64,000 nucleotides of DNA, taken from NCBI RefSeq assembly GCF_003131185.1, contig NZ_QFFU01000030.1, positions 1 to 64,000 on the forward strand, given 5' to 3'. Below are positions 35,979 through 44,828 of the stretch, in pieces (position 1 is the first letter of the stretch; each line of letters begins with the position of its first letter). Source of the DNA: Pseudomonas ovata (GTDB lineage: Bacteria > Pseudomonadota > Gammaproteobacteria > Pseudomonadales > Pseudomonadaceae). The notes beneath the pieces are model-generated. The model did not search any database, was not told where the DNA came from, and saw only the letters and a program-made list of their open reading frames with translations. Both the position numbers and the translations under genes were made by a program.

Positions 35979-36686
35979 ATGACTGAAACAGTTCCGGTTA
36001 CGGCTTCACGGCCTTTCAACTTTCATCTGTGGGCGGGCCTTGCCGTGGCTCTGATGGTGCTTTTGCTGATCTTTGACCCCACGGCACTGGACTTCGCGAT
36101 CACCCGGCACTTCTATGTGCCGGGCCAGGGGTTTGTCGGCGCACACAGTTACTGGCTGGAAAACGTGCTGCATGACCGTGCCAAACAGGCGGTGATTGCA
36201 CTGGTGCTGCTGGTGGCGCTGGGCTTTGTACTGAGCTGGCGGGTGGCGGCATTGCGCGTATGGCGTCGACCCCTGGGCTATGTGGTGCTGGCCATGGGGT
36301 TGTCGACGGCGATTGTCACCCCGCTCAAGGCCCTGACCCAGGTTCAATGCCCCTGGAGCCTGACCGAGTTCGGCGGTGTCGAGACCCACACGCCGCTGCT
36401 CAGCCCGCGGGCGCCCAGCCTCAAGCCCGGGCTGTGCTGGCCGGGCGGGCATGCGTCCACCGGGTTTTCCTTGCTGGCGCTGTTCTTCGCTCTGCGTGAC
36501 CGCCATCCCCGCGCTGCACGTTGGGCCCTGGCGCTGGCCTTGGGACTGGGTGCGGTGTTTTCCTTTGGGCGCATGCTGCAAGGCGCCCACTTTCTGTCGC
36601 ACAACGTCTGGACCCTGCTGTTGGACTGGCTGATCTGCCTGGCGTGCTATCGCGTGCTGCTGTACCGCCCGGCGCCGGCTCAATAA
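35979..36686 (+). CDS. PAP2-family membrane phosphatase, copy 2
   Basis: A 235-residue membrane phosphatase. Motifs: K in PLKALTQVQCPWS, CWPGGHASTGFSLLALFF, and SFGRMLQGAHFLSHNVWT with the catalytic His. It has the same PGGH variant as the other copy but is otherwise diverged. The ATG at 35979 has GGAG 8 bp upstream; the upstream in-frame ATG (35934) does not. It is divergent from the ColR-like regulator and shares its promoter. It overlaps the convergent LysR gene by 7 bp. Confidence 0.85.
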   Translation: MTETVPVTASRPFNFHLWAGLAVALMVLLLIFDPTALDFAITRHFYVPGQGFVGAHSYWLENVLHDRAKQAVIALVLLVALGFVLSWRVAALRVWRRPLGYVVLAMGLSTAIVTPLKALTQVQCPWSLTEFGGVETHTPLLSPRAPSLKPGLCWPGGHASTGFSLLALFFALRDRHPRAARWALALALGLGAVFSFGRMLQGAHFLSHNVWTLLLDWLICLACYRVLLYRPAPAQ

Positions 36687-37597
36687 CTGAAATCACCGCC
36701 CAGTTCGGTCTTCATCCATTCCAGAAAGCGCTTGACCCGCGGAAATCCGGCATGGGCCTTGGGGAACACCAGGTGGTGTGCGCTGATCGGCACGCTCAGG
36801 CGCTGCGGCTCGACCACCACCAGCTCGCCGCGCTCGATAAAGGCGCGGGCCAGCAGGGTGCTTTCCAGCGCAAAACCCAGGCCCAGGCGCGCCGCTTCCA
36901 TCGACATGTACGAACGGTCGAAGCTTAACGAGTACGGGCTGTCGGGGCGCGACAGACCATGCATGGCGAACCATTGCGGCCAGTTGATCAGCGTGGCTTC
37001 GGACAGGATCAGCGGCGAACCCAGCAGGTCGGCGGCTTCATGCACCGGGCGCCTGGCCAGTAAGGCGGGGGAGGCCATGACCGCCAGGTGCTCGTTGCGC
37101 ACGCTGCGCACTTCCAGCGTCGGCCAGTTCGGCTGGCCGTGGCGGATGTCGACGTCGATCTTGTCGCGGCTGAAGTGCAGCGATTCGTAGGAGCACGACA
37201 GATTGATCTGAATGTCCGGGTGGCTCTGGCGAAAGCTTTCGATGCGTGGCATCAGCCACAGAAACCCGAAGCTGGGCGAGGCGTGCAGGCGCAGGCAGTC
37301 CAGGCTGACGTCGCTGCTGGCGCGCTCGGTGGCCACGGCAAAGCTGTGCAGGATGCCGGAAATCTCCGCCAGGTACTGCTCGCCCACCGGGGTCAGGGTC
37401 ACGCCTCGGGCATTGCGCAGGAATAACTGACGACCGATCAGCGCCTCGAGATTGGCCAGTTGATGGCTGACTGCCGACGGCGTGAGGTTCAGTTGCTCGG
37501 CGGCGCGGGCGACATTGCCAAACCGCGCAGTCTGCTCGAACGCCTGGATGGCCTTGAGCGGCGGCAGGTTGAAGACGGCGTCGGAGGGGGTGGGCAT
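36680..37597 (-). CDS. LysR-family regulator (GcvA-like)
   Basis: A 305-residue LysR protein. The HTH is LPPLKAIQAFEQTARFGNVA and LTPSAVSHQLANLEALIG, and the effector domain has the GcvA-type LRLHASPSFGFLWLMPRI and DIDIRHG-like DVDIRHGQPNWP. It is divergent from the SDR/MFS/transketolase operon, its probable target. Inducer unknown. Confidence 0.85.
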   Translation of the reverse strand: MPTPSDAVFNLPPLKAIQAFEQTARFGNVARAAEQLNLTPSAVSHQLANLEALIGRQLFLRNARGVTLTPVGEQYLAEISGILHSFAVATERASSDVSLDCLRLHASPSFGFLWLMPRIESFRQSHPDIQINLSCSYESLHFSRDKIDVDIRHGQPNWPTLEVRSVRNEHLAVMASPALLARRPVHEAADLLGSPLILSEATLINWPQWFAMHGLSRPDSPYSLSFDRSYMSMEAARLGLGFALESTLLARAFIERGELVVVEPQRLSVPISAHHLVFPKAHAGFPRVKRFLEWMKTELGGDFSY

Positions 37598-37628
37598 GGG
37601 GGTGTTTTCCTTGTGGTTTTCATGGGCC

Positions 37629-37719
37629 TGCAGGAGCGGCCGGGCGGCGATCCGCTTGCGCCGGGAAACAGGCGCCGCTTTGTCACGGCCGCCGCTTCGC
37701 GGCTAAAGCCGCTCCTGCA
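37629..37719. repeat. REP pair, CAGGAGCGGCCGGGC family
   Basis: CAGGAGCGGCCGGGCGGCGA at 37630 and an inverted partner CGCGGCTAAAGCCGCTCCTG ending near 37718. It sits in the LysR-SDR intergenic region. Related element at 28755-28812. Confidence 0.65.
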
Positions 37720-37886
37720 TCAGGTTCGGTGCGAGGTGAATGATCGCCATGGCCGGGCAGCGAGTGCTGAATTTTTTTCAGCACTTGCTGAAAGGCACGA
37801 TATTGCTCAGGCCTGGGGCGGGGCACAAGCTGTGTCCACGATTCGAAGCGAGTCGACCCTATAAAAACAATCGGGAGAATGCCCCC

Positions 37887-38636
37887 ATGCTTCTGCAAGA
37901 TAAAGTCGCCATCATCACCGGCGCCGCCTCGGCCCGCGGCATTGGCCGCGCCACCGCTGAAACCTTTGCCCGCCAGGGCGCCCGCGTGGTCATTCTCGAC
38001 CTGGATCAGGCCGCTGCCCGCGACGCCGCCGCTTCCCTGGGCGAAGGTCATCTGGGCCTGGCCGCCAACGTCGCCGACCAGGCGCAGGTGCAGGCTGCCG
38101 TGGCCGCCGTGCTTGAACGCTTCGGGCGCATCGATGTGCTGGTCAACAATGCCGGCATCACCCAGCCGCTCAAACTGCTCGACATCGGCCACAGCGACTA
38201 CGACAAGGTGCTGGACGTCAGCCTGCGCGGTACCTTGCTCATGTCCCAGGCGGTGATCCCGACCATGCGCCAGCAGCAATCGGGCAGCATCGTGTGCATG
38301 TCCTCGGTGTCGGCCCAGCGTGGCGGCGGCATCTTTGGCGGCCCGCACTACAGCGCCGCCAAGGCCGGCGTGCTGGGCCTGGGCAAGGCCATGGCGCGTG
38401 AACTGGGCCCGGACAACGTGCGGGTCAACTCCATCGCCCCCGGCCTGATCCACACCGACATCACCGGCGGCCTGATGCAGGATGAGCGCCGTCACGCGAT
38501 CATCGACGGCATCCCGCTGGGTCGCCTGGGCCAGGCCCAGGATGTGGCCAATGCGGCGCTGTTCCTGGCCAGCGACCTGTCGTCGTACCTGACGGGCATT
38601 ACGCTGGACGTCAACGGCGGCATGTTGATCCACTGA
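37887..38636 (+). CDS. SDR-family oxidoreductase, first gene of the transketolase operon
   Basis: A 249-residue SDR. Cofactor motif TGAASARGIGRATA (Gly-rich), VVILDLDQ with an Asp after beta-2 (favouring NAD), NNAG near 88, active-site SSVSAQ...HYSAAKAG (Tyr/Lys), and a C-terminal GITLDVNGGMLIH typical of polyol/sugar dehydrogenases. It may oxidise a polyol or sugar to a ketose for the downstream transketolase. The ATG at 37887 has GGGAGAA upstream. Confidence 0.82.
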   Translation: MLLQDKVAIITGAASARGIGRATAETFARQGARVVILDLDQAAARDAAASLGEGHLGLAANVADQAQVQAAVAAVLERFGRIDVLVNNAGITQPLKLLDIGHSDYDKVLDVSLRGTLLMSQAVIPTMRQQQSGSIVCMSSVSAQRGGGIFGGPHYSAAKAGVLGLGKAMARELGPDNVRVNSIAPGLIHTDITGGLMQDERRHAIIDGIPLGRLGQAQDVANAALFLASDLSSYLTGITLDVNGGMLIH

Positions 38637-38739
38637 TAAGCATGAAGCTCCAGCCGTAGCCGACCGGCCCGGTGACGATTCCTGTCATACGCGCCGGCCA
38701 GGATACGGCGGTCCATAACAACAAATAGAGCAGACCCTC

Positions 38740-40038
38740 ATGACTACCCTGTCCCTTGAAGCGGCGGCGTCCGTGCGTACCAACGCCTACCGCAAGACCG
38801 CCTGGCGGCTGATGCCGTTTCTGATGCTGTGTTACCTGTGTGCCTACCTGGACCGTGTCAACGTCGGCTTCGCCAAGCTGCAGATGATGAACGATCTGTC
38901 CCTGAGCGAGGCGGTCTACGGCCTGGGCGCCGGCATGTTCTTCATCGGTTATTTTCTGTGCGAGGTGCCCAGCAACATCATCCTGCACCGGGTCGGCGCA
39001 CGCATCTGGATCGCCCGGATCATGATCACCTGGGGCCTCATTTCGGCCCTGTTCGCCTTTGTCGAAACCGCCTGGCAGTTCTATGTGCTGCGCTTTCTGC
39101 TCGGCGTTGCCGAAGCCGGCCTGGCGCCTGGCCTGTTGCTGTACCTCACCTACTGGTTCCCGTCGTATCGCCGCGCCAAGATGACCGTGCTGTGGTTTGT
39201 CGCCATTCCGCTGTCGGGCATGGTCGGCGGGCCGCTGTCGGGCTGGATCATGAACGCCTTTGCCGGGGTACATGGCTGGGCCGGCTGGCAGTGGATGTTC
39301 GTCATCGAGGCCATTCCCACCGTGGTGGTCGGCCTGATGGTGCTGGGCTACCTCAAGGACGGCGTGCACCAGGCCACCTGGCTGACCGCCGAAGAAAAAG
39401 AGCTGGTCAACAAAGAGCTTGAAGAAGACAACCGGCAGAAGGTCACCCACGCCTCGGTCGGCGAGTTCATCCGTGATCGTCGCCTGTGGTTGCTGGCCGG
39501 GATCTACTTCTGCGTGGTCATGGGCCAGTACGCCATCACCTTCTGGCTGCCGACCCTGGTGCGCAACGCCGGTGTTTCCGACCCGCTGAAGATCGGCATG
39601 CTCACCAGCCTGCCGTACATGTGCGCCATCGTCGCCATGCTGCTGGCCGGGCGCAGCGGCGACAAGCATCAGGAGCGGCGCTGGCACCTGGTGATCCCGA
39701 TGATCCTGGGGGCTGCCGGCCTGAGCCTGGCGGCCGCCTTGGGCGGCAACCTGTTGTTCTCGATCATGAGCCTGTGCCTGGCTGCGGCCGGCATCCTTTC
39801 AGCGTCTTCCTTGTTCTGGATGCTGCCCACCACCTTGCTTGGCGGTGTGTCGGCCGCCGCCGGCATCGCCGCCGTCAACAGCTTTGCCAACCTGGCGGGG
39901 TTCTGCTCGCCGTACCTGATCGGCTGGATTACCACCCAGACCGGCTCCAGTGCCATCGGCATGTACCTGATCACCGGTGTGCTGGTGTTCGGCGCCACGC
40001 TGGTGCTGCGGGTCCCGGCGGCGCTGGTCAATCGCTAA
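38740..40038 (+). CDS. MFS transporter, anion:cation symporter (ACS) type
   Basis: A 432-residue, twelve-helix MFS protein. It begins with RLMPFLMLCYLCAYLDRVNVGFA, the ACS-family signature (YLDRxNVG), and has GYFLCEVPSNIILHRVGAR after helix 2. The ACS family takes up sugar acids, tartrate and similar anions. It lies 103 bp after the SDR gene and 18 bp before the transketolase genes. It likely imports the operon's substrate, probably an acidic or polyol compound. Confidence 0.85.
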   Translation: MTTLSLEAAASVRTNAYRKTAWRLMPFLMLCYLCAYLDRVNVGFAKLQMMNDLSLSEAVYGLGAGMFFIGYFLCEVPSNIILHRVGARIWIARIMITWGLISALFAFVETAWQFYVLRFLLGVAEAGLAPGLLLYLTYWFPSYRRAKMTVLWFVAIPLSGMVGGPLSGWIMNAFAGVHGWAGWQWMFVIEAIPTVVVGLMVLGYLKDGVHQATWLTAEEKELVNKELEEDNRQKVTHASVGEFIRDRRLWLLAGIYFCVVMGQYAITFWLPTLVRNAGVSDPLKIGMLTSLPYMCAIVAMLLAGRSGDKHQERRWHLVIPMILGAAGLSLAAALGGNLLFSIMSLCLAAAGILSASSLFWMLPTTLLGGVSAAAGIAAVNSFANLAGFCSPYLIGWITTQTGSSAIGMYLITGVLVFGATLVLRVPAALVNR

Positions 40039-40056
40039 TTCGAGGAGTTCACTGCA

Positions 40057-40917
40057 ATGAGCGCTGAAATGTCATCCAACACCACGGTAAGCCTGGCCGA
40101 ACGGGCCCATAACATTCGCCGCCATGCCTTGCTGATGGGCCAGGTCCAGGGCCAGGGCTACGTCGGCCAGGCGCTGGGCGCCGCCGACCTGCTGGCCGTG
40201 GCCTACTTCCATGCCATGAACCTGCGCCCGCACGACCCGGAATGGGAAGGCCGCGACCGCTTTTATCTGTCCATCGGCCACTACGCCATTGCCTTGTATG
40301 CGGCGCTGATCGAGGCCCGGATCATCCCGCTGGATGAACTGGACACCTACGGTGCCGACGACAGCCGCCTGCCGATGTCGGGCATGGCCGCCTACACGCC
40401 GGGCATGGAAATCACCGGCGGCTCGCTGGGGCAGGGCCTGGGCATTGCGGTGGGGGCGTGCCTGGGGCTCAAGCGCAAGGCCAGCCATTCGTTCGTCTAC
40501 AACCTGCTGTCCGATGGCGAGCTGAACGAAGGCTCGACCTGGGAAGCGGTGATGTCCGCCTCGCACTGGAAGCTCGACAACCTGATCGCCATCGTCGATG
40601 TGAATAACCAGCAGGCCGACGGTCACTCCAGCGAAGTGCTGGCCTTCGAGCCCATCGTCGACCGCTGGCAGGCGTTCGGCTGGTTCACCCAGCGGGTGGA
40701 CGGCAACGACCTGGACGCTCTGGTCAAGGCCTTCGACGCCGCCCGCGACCACCCTGGCGCCCAGCCACGGGTGATCATCTGCGACACGCGCATGGGCAAG
40801 GGCGTGCCGTTTCTGGAAAGCCGCGAGAAAACCCACTTCATCCGCGTCGACGAAAACGAATGGGACATCGCACTGGACAACCTTGATGCCGGGTTTCAAG
40901 CCGGGAGAACCGTATGA
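40057..40917 (+). CDS. Transketolase, N-terminal (thiamine-binding) subunit
   Basis: A 286-residue split transketolase half. The TPP motif is DGELNEGSTWEAVMSASHWKL followed by IAIVDVNNQQ (GDG-x-NN). GGSLGQGLGIAVGACLGLK and RVIICDTRMGKGVPFLE are family landmarks. Split transketolases are known in bacteria for apulose-4-phosphate and sulfo-sugars. No kinase or phosphatase gene is nearby, so the acceptor and donor sugars are unknown. Its stop overlaps the next gene by 4 bp. Confidence 0.88.
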   Translation: MSAEMSSNTTVSLAERAHNIRRHALLMGQVQGQGYVGQALGAADLLAVAYFHAMNLRPHDPEWEGRDRFYLSIGHYAIALYAALIEARIIPLDELDTYGADDSRLPMSGMAAYTPGMEITGGSLGQGLGIAVGACLGLKRKASHSFVYNLLSDGELNEGSTWEAVMSASHWKLDNLIAIVDVNNQQADGHSSEVLAFEPIVDRWQAFGWFTQRVDGNDLDALVKAFDAARDHPGAQPRVIICDTRMGKGVPFLESREKTHFIRVDENEWDIALDNLDAGFQAGRTV

Positions 40918-41927
40918 GTACCGTTAAGCACACCGCCGCCGAACCGGGCAAGAAACGCCTGACCACCTCGGCGATGATCGCCTCCATTGCCAGCGAAGGG
41001 CAGGCTACCCGTTCGGCACCGTTCGGTCATGCCCTGGCTGCGCTGGCCGAGCAGCGCCCGGAGATCGTCGGCCTGTCGGCAGACCTGTCCAAGTACACCG
41101 ATCTGCACATCTTCGCCAAGGCCCATCCGGATCGCTTCTACCAGATGGGCATGGCCGAGCAACTGTTGATGAGCGCCGCTGCCGGCATGGCCCGCGAAGG
41201 CTTTGTGCCGTTCGCCACCACCTACGCGGTGTTCGCCTCACGGCGCGCCTATGACTTCATCTGCATGGCGATTGCCGAGGAGAACCTCAACGTCAAGATC
41301 GTCTGCGGCCTGCCGGGCCTGACCACCGGCTACGGCCCCAGCCACCAGGCCACCGACGACCTGGCGATCTTCCGCGCCATGCCCAACCTGATGATCGTCG
41401 ACCCGTGCGATGCCCTGGAAATCGAACAGGCCGTGCCGGCCATCGCCGCCCACCAGGGCCCGGTGTACATGCGCCTGCTGCGCGGGAATGTGCCGCTGGT
41501 GCTGGACCGCTACGATTATAAGTTCCAGATCGGCAAGGCCCAGGTCATTCGCCCCGGCAACGACGTGCTGGTGATCGCCAGCGGCCTGATGACCATGCGC
41601 GCCCTGGAGGCGGCCGAGCAACTGCGCGCCGATGGCGTGGACGTCGCGGTGCTGCACGTGCCGACCATCAAGCCGCTGGACGAGCAGACCATCCTGGCCG
41701 AAGCGCGCAAACCGGGACGCCTGGTGGTCACGGCGGAAAACCACTCGATCATCGGTGGCCTGGGCGAGGCGGTGGCCGGCGTGCTGCTGCGCAACGGCGT
41801 GACCCCGACCTTCCGCCAGATCGCCTTGCCCGACGCCTTCCTGGATGCCGGTGCCTTGCCGACCCTGCACGACCGCTACGGCATTTCCACCGAGGCGGTG
41901 TGCCGGCAGATCAAGGGCTGGTTGTAG
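40914..41927 (+). CDS. Transketolase, C-terminal (pyrimidine-binding) subunit
   Basis: A 337-residue partner subunit. RFYQMGMAEQLLMSAAAGMA holds the catalytic Glu that activates TPP, and PGLTTGYGPSHQATDDLAIF is typical of the pyrimidine domain. The C-terminal lobe starts around RPGNDVLVIASGLMT. Together with the 40057 subunit it forms a full transketolase. The start ATG overlaps the preceding TGA (ATGA). A strong terminator follows at 42063-42095. Confidence 0.9.
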   Translation: MSTVKHTAAEPGKKRLTTSAMIASIASEGQATRSAPFGHALAALAEQRPEIVGLSADLSKYTDLHIFAKAHPDRFYQMGMAEQLLMSAAAGMAREGFVPFATTYAVFASRRAYDFICMAIAEENLNVKIVCGLPGLTTGYGPSHQATDDLAIFRAMPNLMIVDPCDALEIEQAVPAIAAHQGPVYMRLLRGNVPLVLDRYDYKFQIGKAQVIRPGNDVLVIASGLMTMRALEAAEQLRADGVDVAVLHVPTIKPLDEQTILAEARKPGRLVVTAENHSIIGGLGEAVAGVLLRNGVTPTFRQIALPDAFLDAGALPTLHDRYGISTEAVCRQIKGWL

Positions 41928-41956
41928 CCCACGAGCCTGACAGGCACCCTGGACCC

Positions 41957-41990
41957 TGTGGGAGGCGGCTTGCCGGCGATAGCGGTGGCA
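41957..41990. repeat. REP-like element, GTGGGAGGCGGC family
   Basis: TGTGGGAGGCGGCTTGCCGG followed by CGATAGCGGTGGCA, just after the transketolase operon. Confidence 0.7.
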
Positions 41991-42062
41991 CGTCCAGATC
42001 GAAGCCGGTGTCGACTCAGCGGTTTGCCGGCTCAGGCCCAAAGACGCTACAGGCCTCTACAA

Positions 42063-42095
42063 ACGAAGCCCACCGCAAGGTGGGCTTCGTTTTTG
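42063..42095 (+). terminator. Rho-independent terminator of the transketolase operon
   Basis: A perfect 12-bp stem (ACGAAGCCCACC/GGTGGGCTTCGT) with a GCAA loop, followed by TTTTTG. It sits about 140 bp after the transketolase stop. Confidence 0.88.
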
Positions 42096-42210
42096 TGCCG
42101 TGAAGTGGCGTCTGCCGGCTACACCGCCGCTGAAAATGGCGCTAGACTGCTTTTTCGCTGAATCGATTCACCTTCTTCGGCAAATCATAATTCCAAGAAA
42201 GGATCCGCTC

Positions 42211-43425
42211 ATGAAACTGCTTTCTGTTGCCTCGGCCATTGCCGCCTTTTCCCTCAGTGCTCACGCGGTTGCCTGGGACTTTGTGCTGCTCGACAGCGAC
42301 AAGCCCGCCAGCGATGTGCTTATTACCAGCGAGCAGCTTGGCGTCAAGGTCGACAAACCCTTTTCAATCAGTATGCGCACCTTGCATGGCGGCCGTCAGG
42401 AAGGCGTGAGCCTGATCGATATCGATAACGGCACGATGAAACTGACACTGGTGCCGACGCGGGGCATGAATGTGCTCAGTGCCCAGGTTGGCAACGCGCG
42501 CATGGGCTGGGATTCGCCGGTCAAGGAAGTGGTCAACCCGGCGTTCATAGAACTTAACGGTCGTGGCGGCCTGGGCTGGCTTGAAGGCTTCAACGAGCTG
42601 GTGACCCGCTGTGGTTATGAGTGGGTCGGCCATCCGGGCATGGACAACGGCGAGTTGCTGACCTTGCACGGTCGCGCGGCGAACATCCCGGCCAGCAAGG
42701 TGACCGTGCATATCGACCAAACCCCGCCGTATGCCATTCATGTACGTGGCGAGCTGAAAGAGCAGGCGTTCAAGAAAGTCGACTTCAGCGTGCAAACCGA
42801 ACTGGTCACCGAACCTGGGGCGGCGCGTTTTGTGCTCAATGACACATTGACCAACAACGGCGATTACCCCAAGGAATACCAGGCGCTGTACCACAGCAAC
42901 TTCAGCACACCGTTTCTGGAAGAGGGCGCTCGCTTTGCGGCACCGGTCAAACAGGTGTCGCCCTTCAACGACAAGGCCAAGGCTGACCTGGGCGACTGGC
43001 AGACCTATCGCGCACCGACGCCGGACTACGATGAAACCGTCTACAACGTGGTGCCCTATGGCGACGCCAAGGGCGATACCTTGACCGTGTTGCACAACAA
43101 AGCGGCCAGCCTCGGCGTTGCAGTGGGCTTCAATGTCCAGCAGTTGCCGGTGTTCTCGTTGTGGAAAAACACCGATACGCTCGGCCAGGGCTATGTCACC
43201 GGGCTGGAGCCGGGCACCAGCTTTTCCTACAACCGCCGTTACCAGCGGCCGCTGAACCTGGTGCCGACCATAGGCCCCAAACAACAGCGTCAGTTCAGCA
43301 TCAGCTACGCCTTGCTGGCCGACAAACCGGCGGTGGACAAGGCCTTGCAACAGGTCACATCGATTCAGGACGGGCGTGCGACAGAAGTGCGGCAAGCGCC
43401 GTTGGTGGACCTGAGCAAAGAGTGA
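42211..43425 (+). CDS. Exported aldose-1-epimerase-like protein (DUF4432)
   Basis: A 404-residue protein with a signal peptide (MKLLSVASAIAAFSLSAHAV). The remainder matches the DUF4432 aldose-1-epimerase-like beta-sandwich: LVPTRGMNVLSAQVGNARMGWDSP, then GFNELVTRCGYEWVGHPG, LTLHGRAANIPAS and VTGLEPGTSFSYNRRYQRP. Its periplasmic location is unusual for mutarotases, which are mostly cytoplasmic. It may mutarotate or bind an incoming sugar. The ATG at 42211 has AGAAAGGA upstream. Confidence 0.82.
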   Translation: MKLLSVASAIAAFSLSAHAVAWDFVLLDSDKPASDVLITSEQLGVKVDKPFSISMRTLHGGRQEGVSLIDIDNGTMKLTLVPTRGMNVLSAQVGNARMGWDSPVKEVVNPAFIELNGRGGLGWLEGFNELVTRCGYEWVGHPGMDNGELLTLHGRAANIPASKVTVHIDQTPPYAIHVRGELKEQAFKKVDFSVQTELVTEPGAARFVLNDTLTNNGDYPKEYQALYHSNFSTPFLEEGARFAAPVKQVSPFNDKAKADLGDWQTYRAPTPDYDETVYNVVPYGDAKGDTLTVLHNKAASLGVAVGFNVQQLPVFSLWKNTDTLGQGYVTGLEPGTSFSYNRRYQRPLNLVPTIGPKQQRQFSISYALLADKPAVDKALQQVTSIQDGRATEVRQAPLVDLSKE

Positions 43426-43434
43426 TGACCCTGC

Positions 43435-43462
43435 GGGCCGGTGACGTGATCGGCACCGGCCC
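43435..43462. terminator. Possible bidirectional terminator
   Basis: A 9-bp stem GGGCCGGTG/CACCGGCCC with a 10-base loop, in the 43-bp gap between two convergent genes. On the plus strand it is followed only by GTTTGTT, so termination would be modest. Confidence 0.5.
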
Positions 43463-43468
43463 GTTTGT

Positions 43469-44554
43469 TCAGGCGCGGGGTTTGTCCTTGCGTGCTTCCA
43501 GGGTCTGGCGCTGCTCATCCAGGAACGGCTGCTCGGCCGGGTCGATACGGTCCATGCCGGCGATCACCCGGTGCCAGTACGGGTACAACGGCTGGCGCCG
43601 CGACACGTTTTCAATGCGTTGGGTCTGTTCGGGCGTCAGTTGCAGGTCGGCGGCGGCCAGGCTGTCTTGCAACTGTTGTTCATTGCGGGCACCGACGATC
43701 AGCGAGGTAATCCCCGGTCGATCCTTGAGCCAGGCCAGGCACACCCGTGCCACCGACACCCCGTGTTGCTCGCCGACCTCAGCCATCGTTTCGATGATGT
43801 CCAGTGCACGCTCGCGGTCGTGCACGTAGGGCTCCGGCCAGTCGTTGCCCTGCCGGGTGCCGGTCGGTGGCTGTTGGCCGCGGCGGGTCGAGCCGGTCAG
43901 CAGGCCTTCGCCCATCGGGCCCCAGACCAGCGTGCCCACCGACTGATCAATGCCCAGCGGCAGCAGTTCGTACTCGGCCTCGCGCGATTCAGGGGTGTAA
44001 TAGATCTGCTGGGTGATGGGCTTGACCATCCCGTGCAGCTCGGCCTTGCCCAGCGTTTTCATCATCTGCCAGGCAGTGAAATTGCTGGTGCCGAAATAAC
44101 GGATCTTGCCGGACTTGACCAGATGATCCAATGCTTCGAGGGTTTCCTCGATGGGCGTCAGGCCATCCCAGTTGTGCAATTGGTACAGGTCCAGATGGTC
44201 GGTGTTCAGCCGCTTGAGGCTGGCTTCGCAGGCACGGATCAAGTGGTAGCGCGAGGCTCCGGAGTTATTGGGGTTGTCGTCCAGCGGACTGCGCGCCTTG
44301 GACGCCAATAGAATGTCATTGCGCTTGCTGCCCAGTGCCTTGCCGGTGATTTCCTCGGCCAGGCCGTGAGAATACAGGTCAGCGGTGTCGATCAGGTTGA
44401 CCCCGGCCTCGAACGCGATGTCGAACAGGCGCCTGGCCATTGGCACGTCAACGCTGCCGCATTTTTCGAAACTGTCGCGGCCACCAAAGGGCACGGTGCC
44501 AAACACCAGTTCCGAGACCAGCAGGCCCGAGTGGCCGAGTTGTCGATAGTGCAT
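43469..44554 (-). CDS. Aldo/keto reductase
   Basis: A 361-residue (beta/alpha)8 NADPH-dependent reductase. The tetrad is visible: Asp in NLIDTADLYSHG with Tyr nearby, Lys in LLASKARSPLDD and His in LYQLHNWDGLTP. The fold continues with FGTSNFTAWQ and SLIVGARNEQQL, typical of the YhdN/AKR11-12 groups. It is convergent with the DUF4432 gene. A role in sugar reduction is plausible but unproven. Confidence 0.85.
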   Translation of the reverse strand: MHYRQLGHSGLLVSELVFGTVPFGGRDSFEKCGSVDVPMARRLFDIAFEAGVNLIDTADLYSHGLAEEITGKALGSKRNDILLASKARSPLDDNPNNSGASRYHLIRACEASLKRLNTDHLDLYQLHNWDGLTPIEETLEALDHLVKSGKIRYFGTSNFTAWQMMKTLGKAELHGMVKPITQQIYYTPESREAEYELLPLGIDQSVGTLVWGPMGEGLLTGSTRRGQQPPTGTRQGNDWPEPYVHDRERALDIIETMAEVGEQHGVSVARVCLAWLKDRPGITSLIVGARNEQQLQDSLAAADLQLTPEQTQRIENVSRRQPLYPYWHRVIAGMDRIDPAEQPFLDEQRQTLEARKDKPRA

Positions 44555-44759
44555 GTTGCCTCCCGTTTGCGTGGGTTACTCAGGGTCTGAGCCGCCTGGT
44601 ACACACGGGTTCGCACTTTTTTATGAAAAAGACTTCAGGGAGCCGCTGCAGGGTCGGCTGATACCTTCAGGCTGGTTCGACACAGGCTTTGTGCAGCCAC
44701 TGGACCTGAGCAGATCGCTTTTACAGCGGTAAGCCTCAGGCCCACAGGCACTGCGACCC

Positions 44760-44793
44760 TGTGGGCGGCGGCTTGCCGGCGACAGCGGTGGCA
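44760..44793. repeat. REP-like element, GTGGGCGGCGGC variant
   Basis: TGTGGGCGGCGGCTTGCCGG then CGACAGCGGTGGCA, downstream of the decarboxylase gene. Confidence 0.6.
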
Positions 44794-44828
44794 CATGTAC
44801 AGCCGTTGTCGCACGCGCCTGCAAAGGC

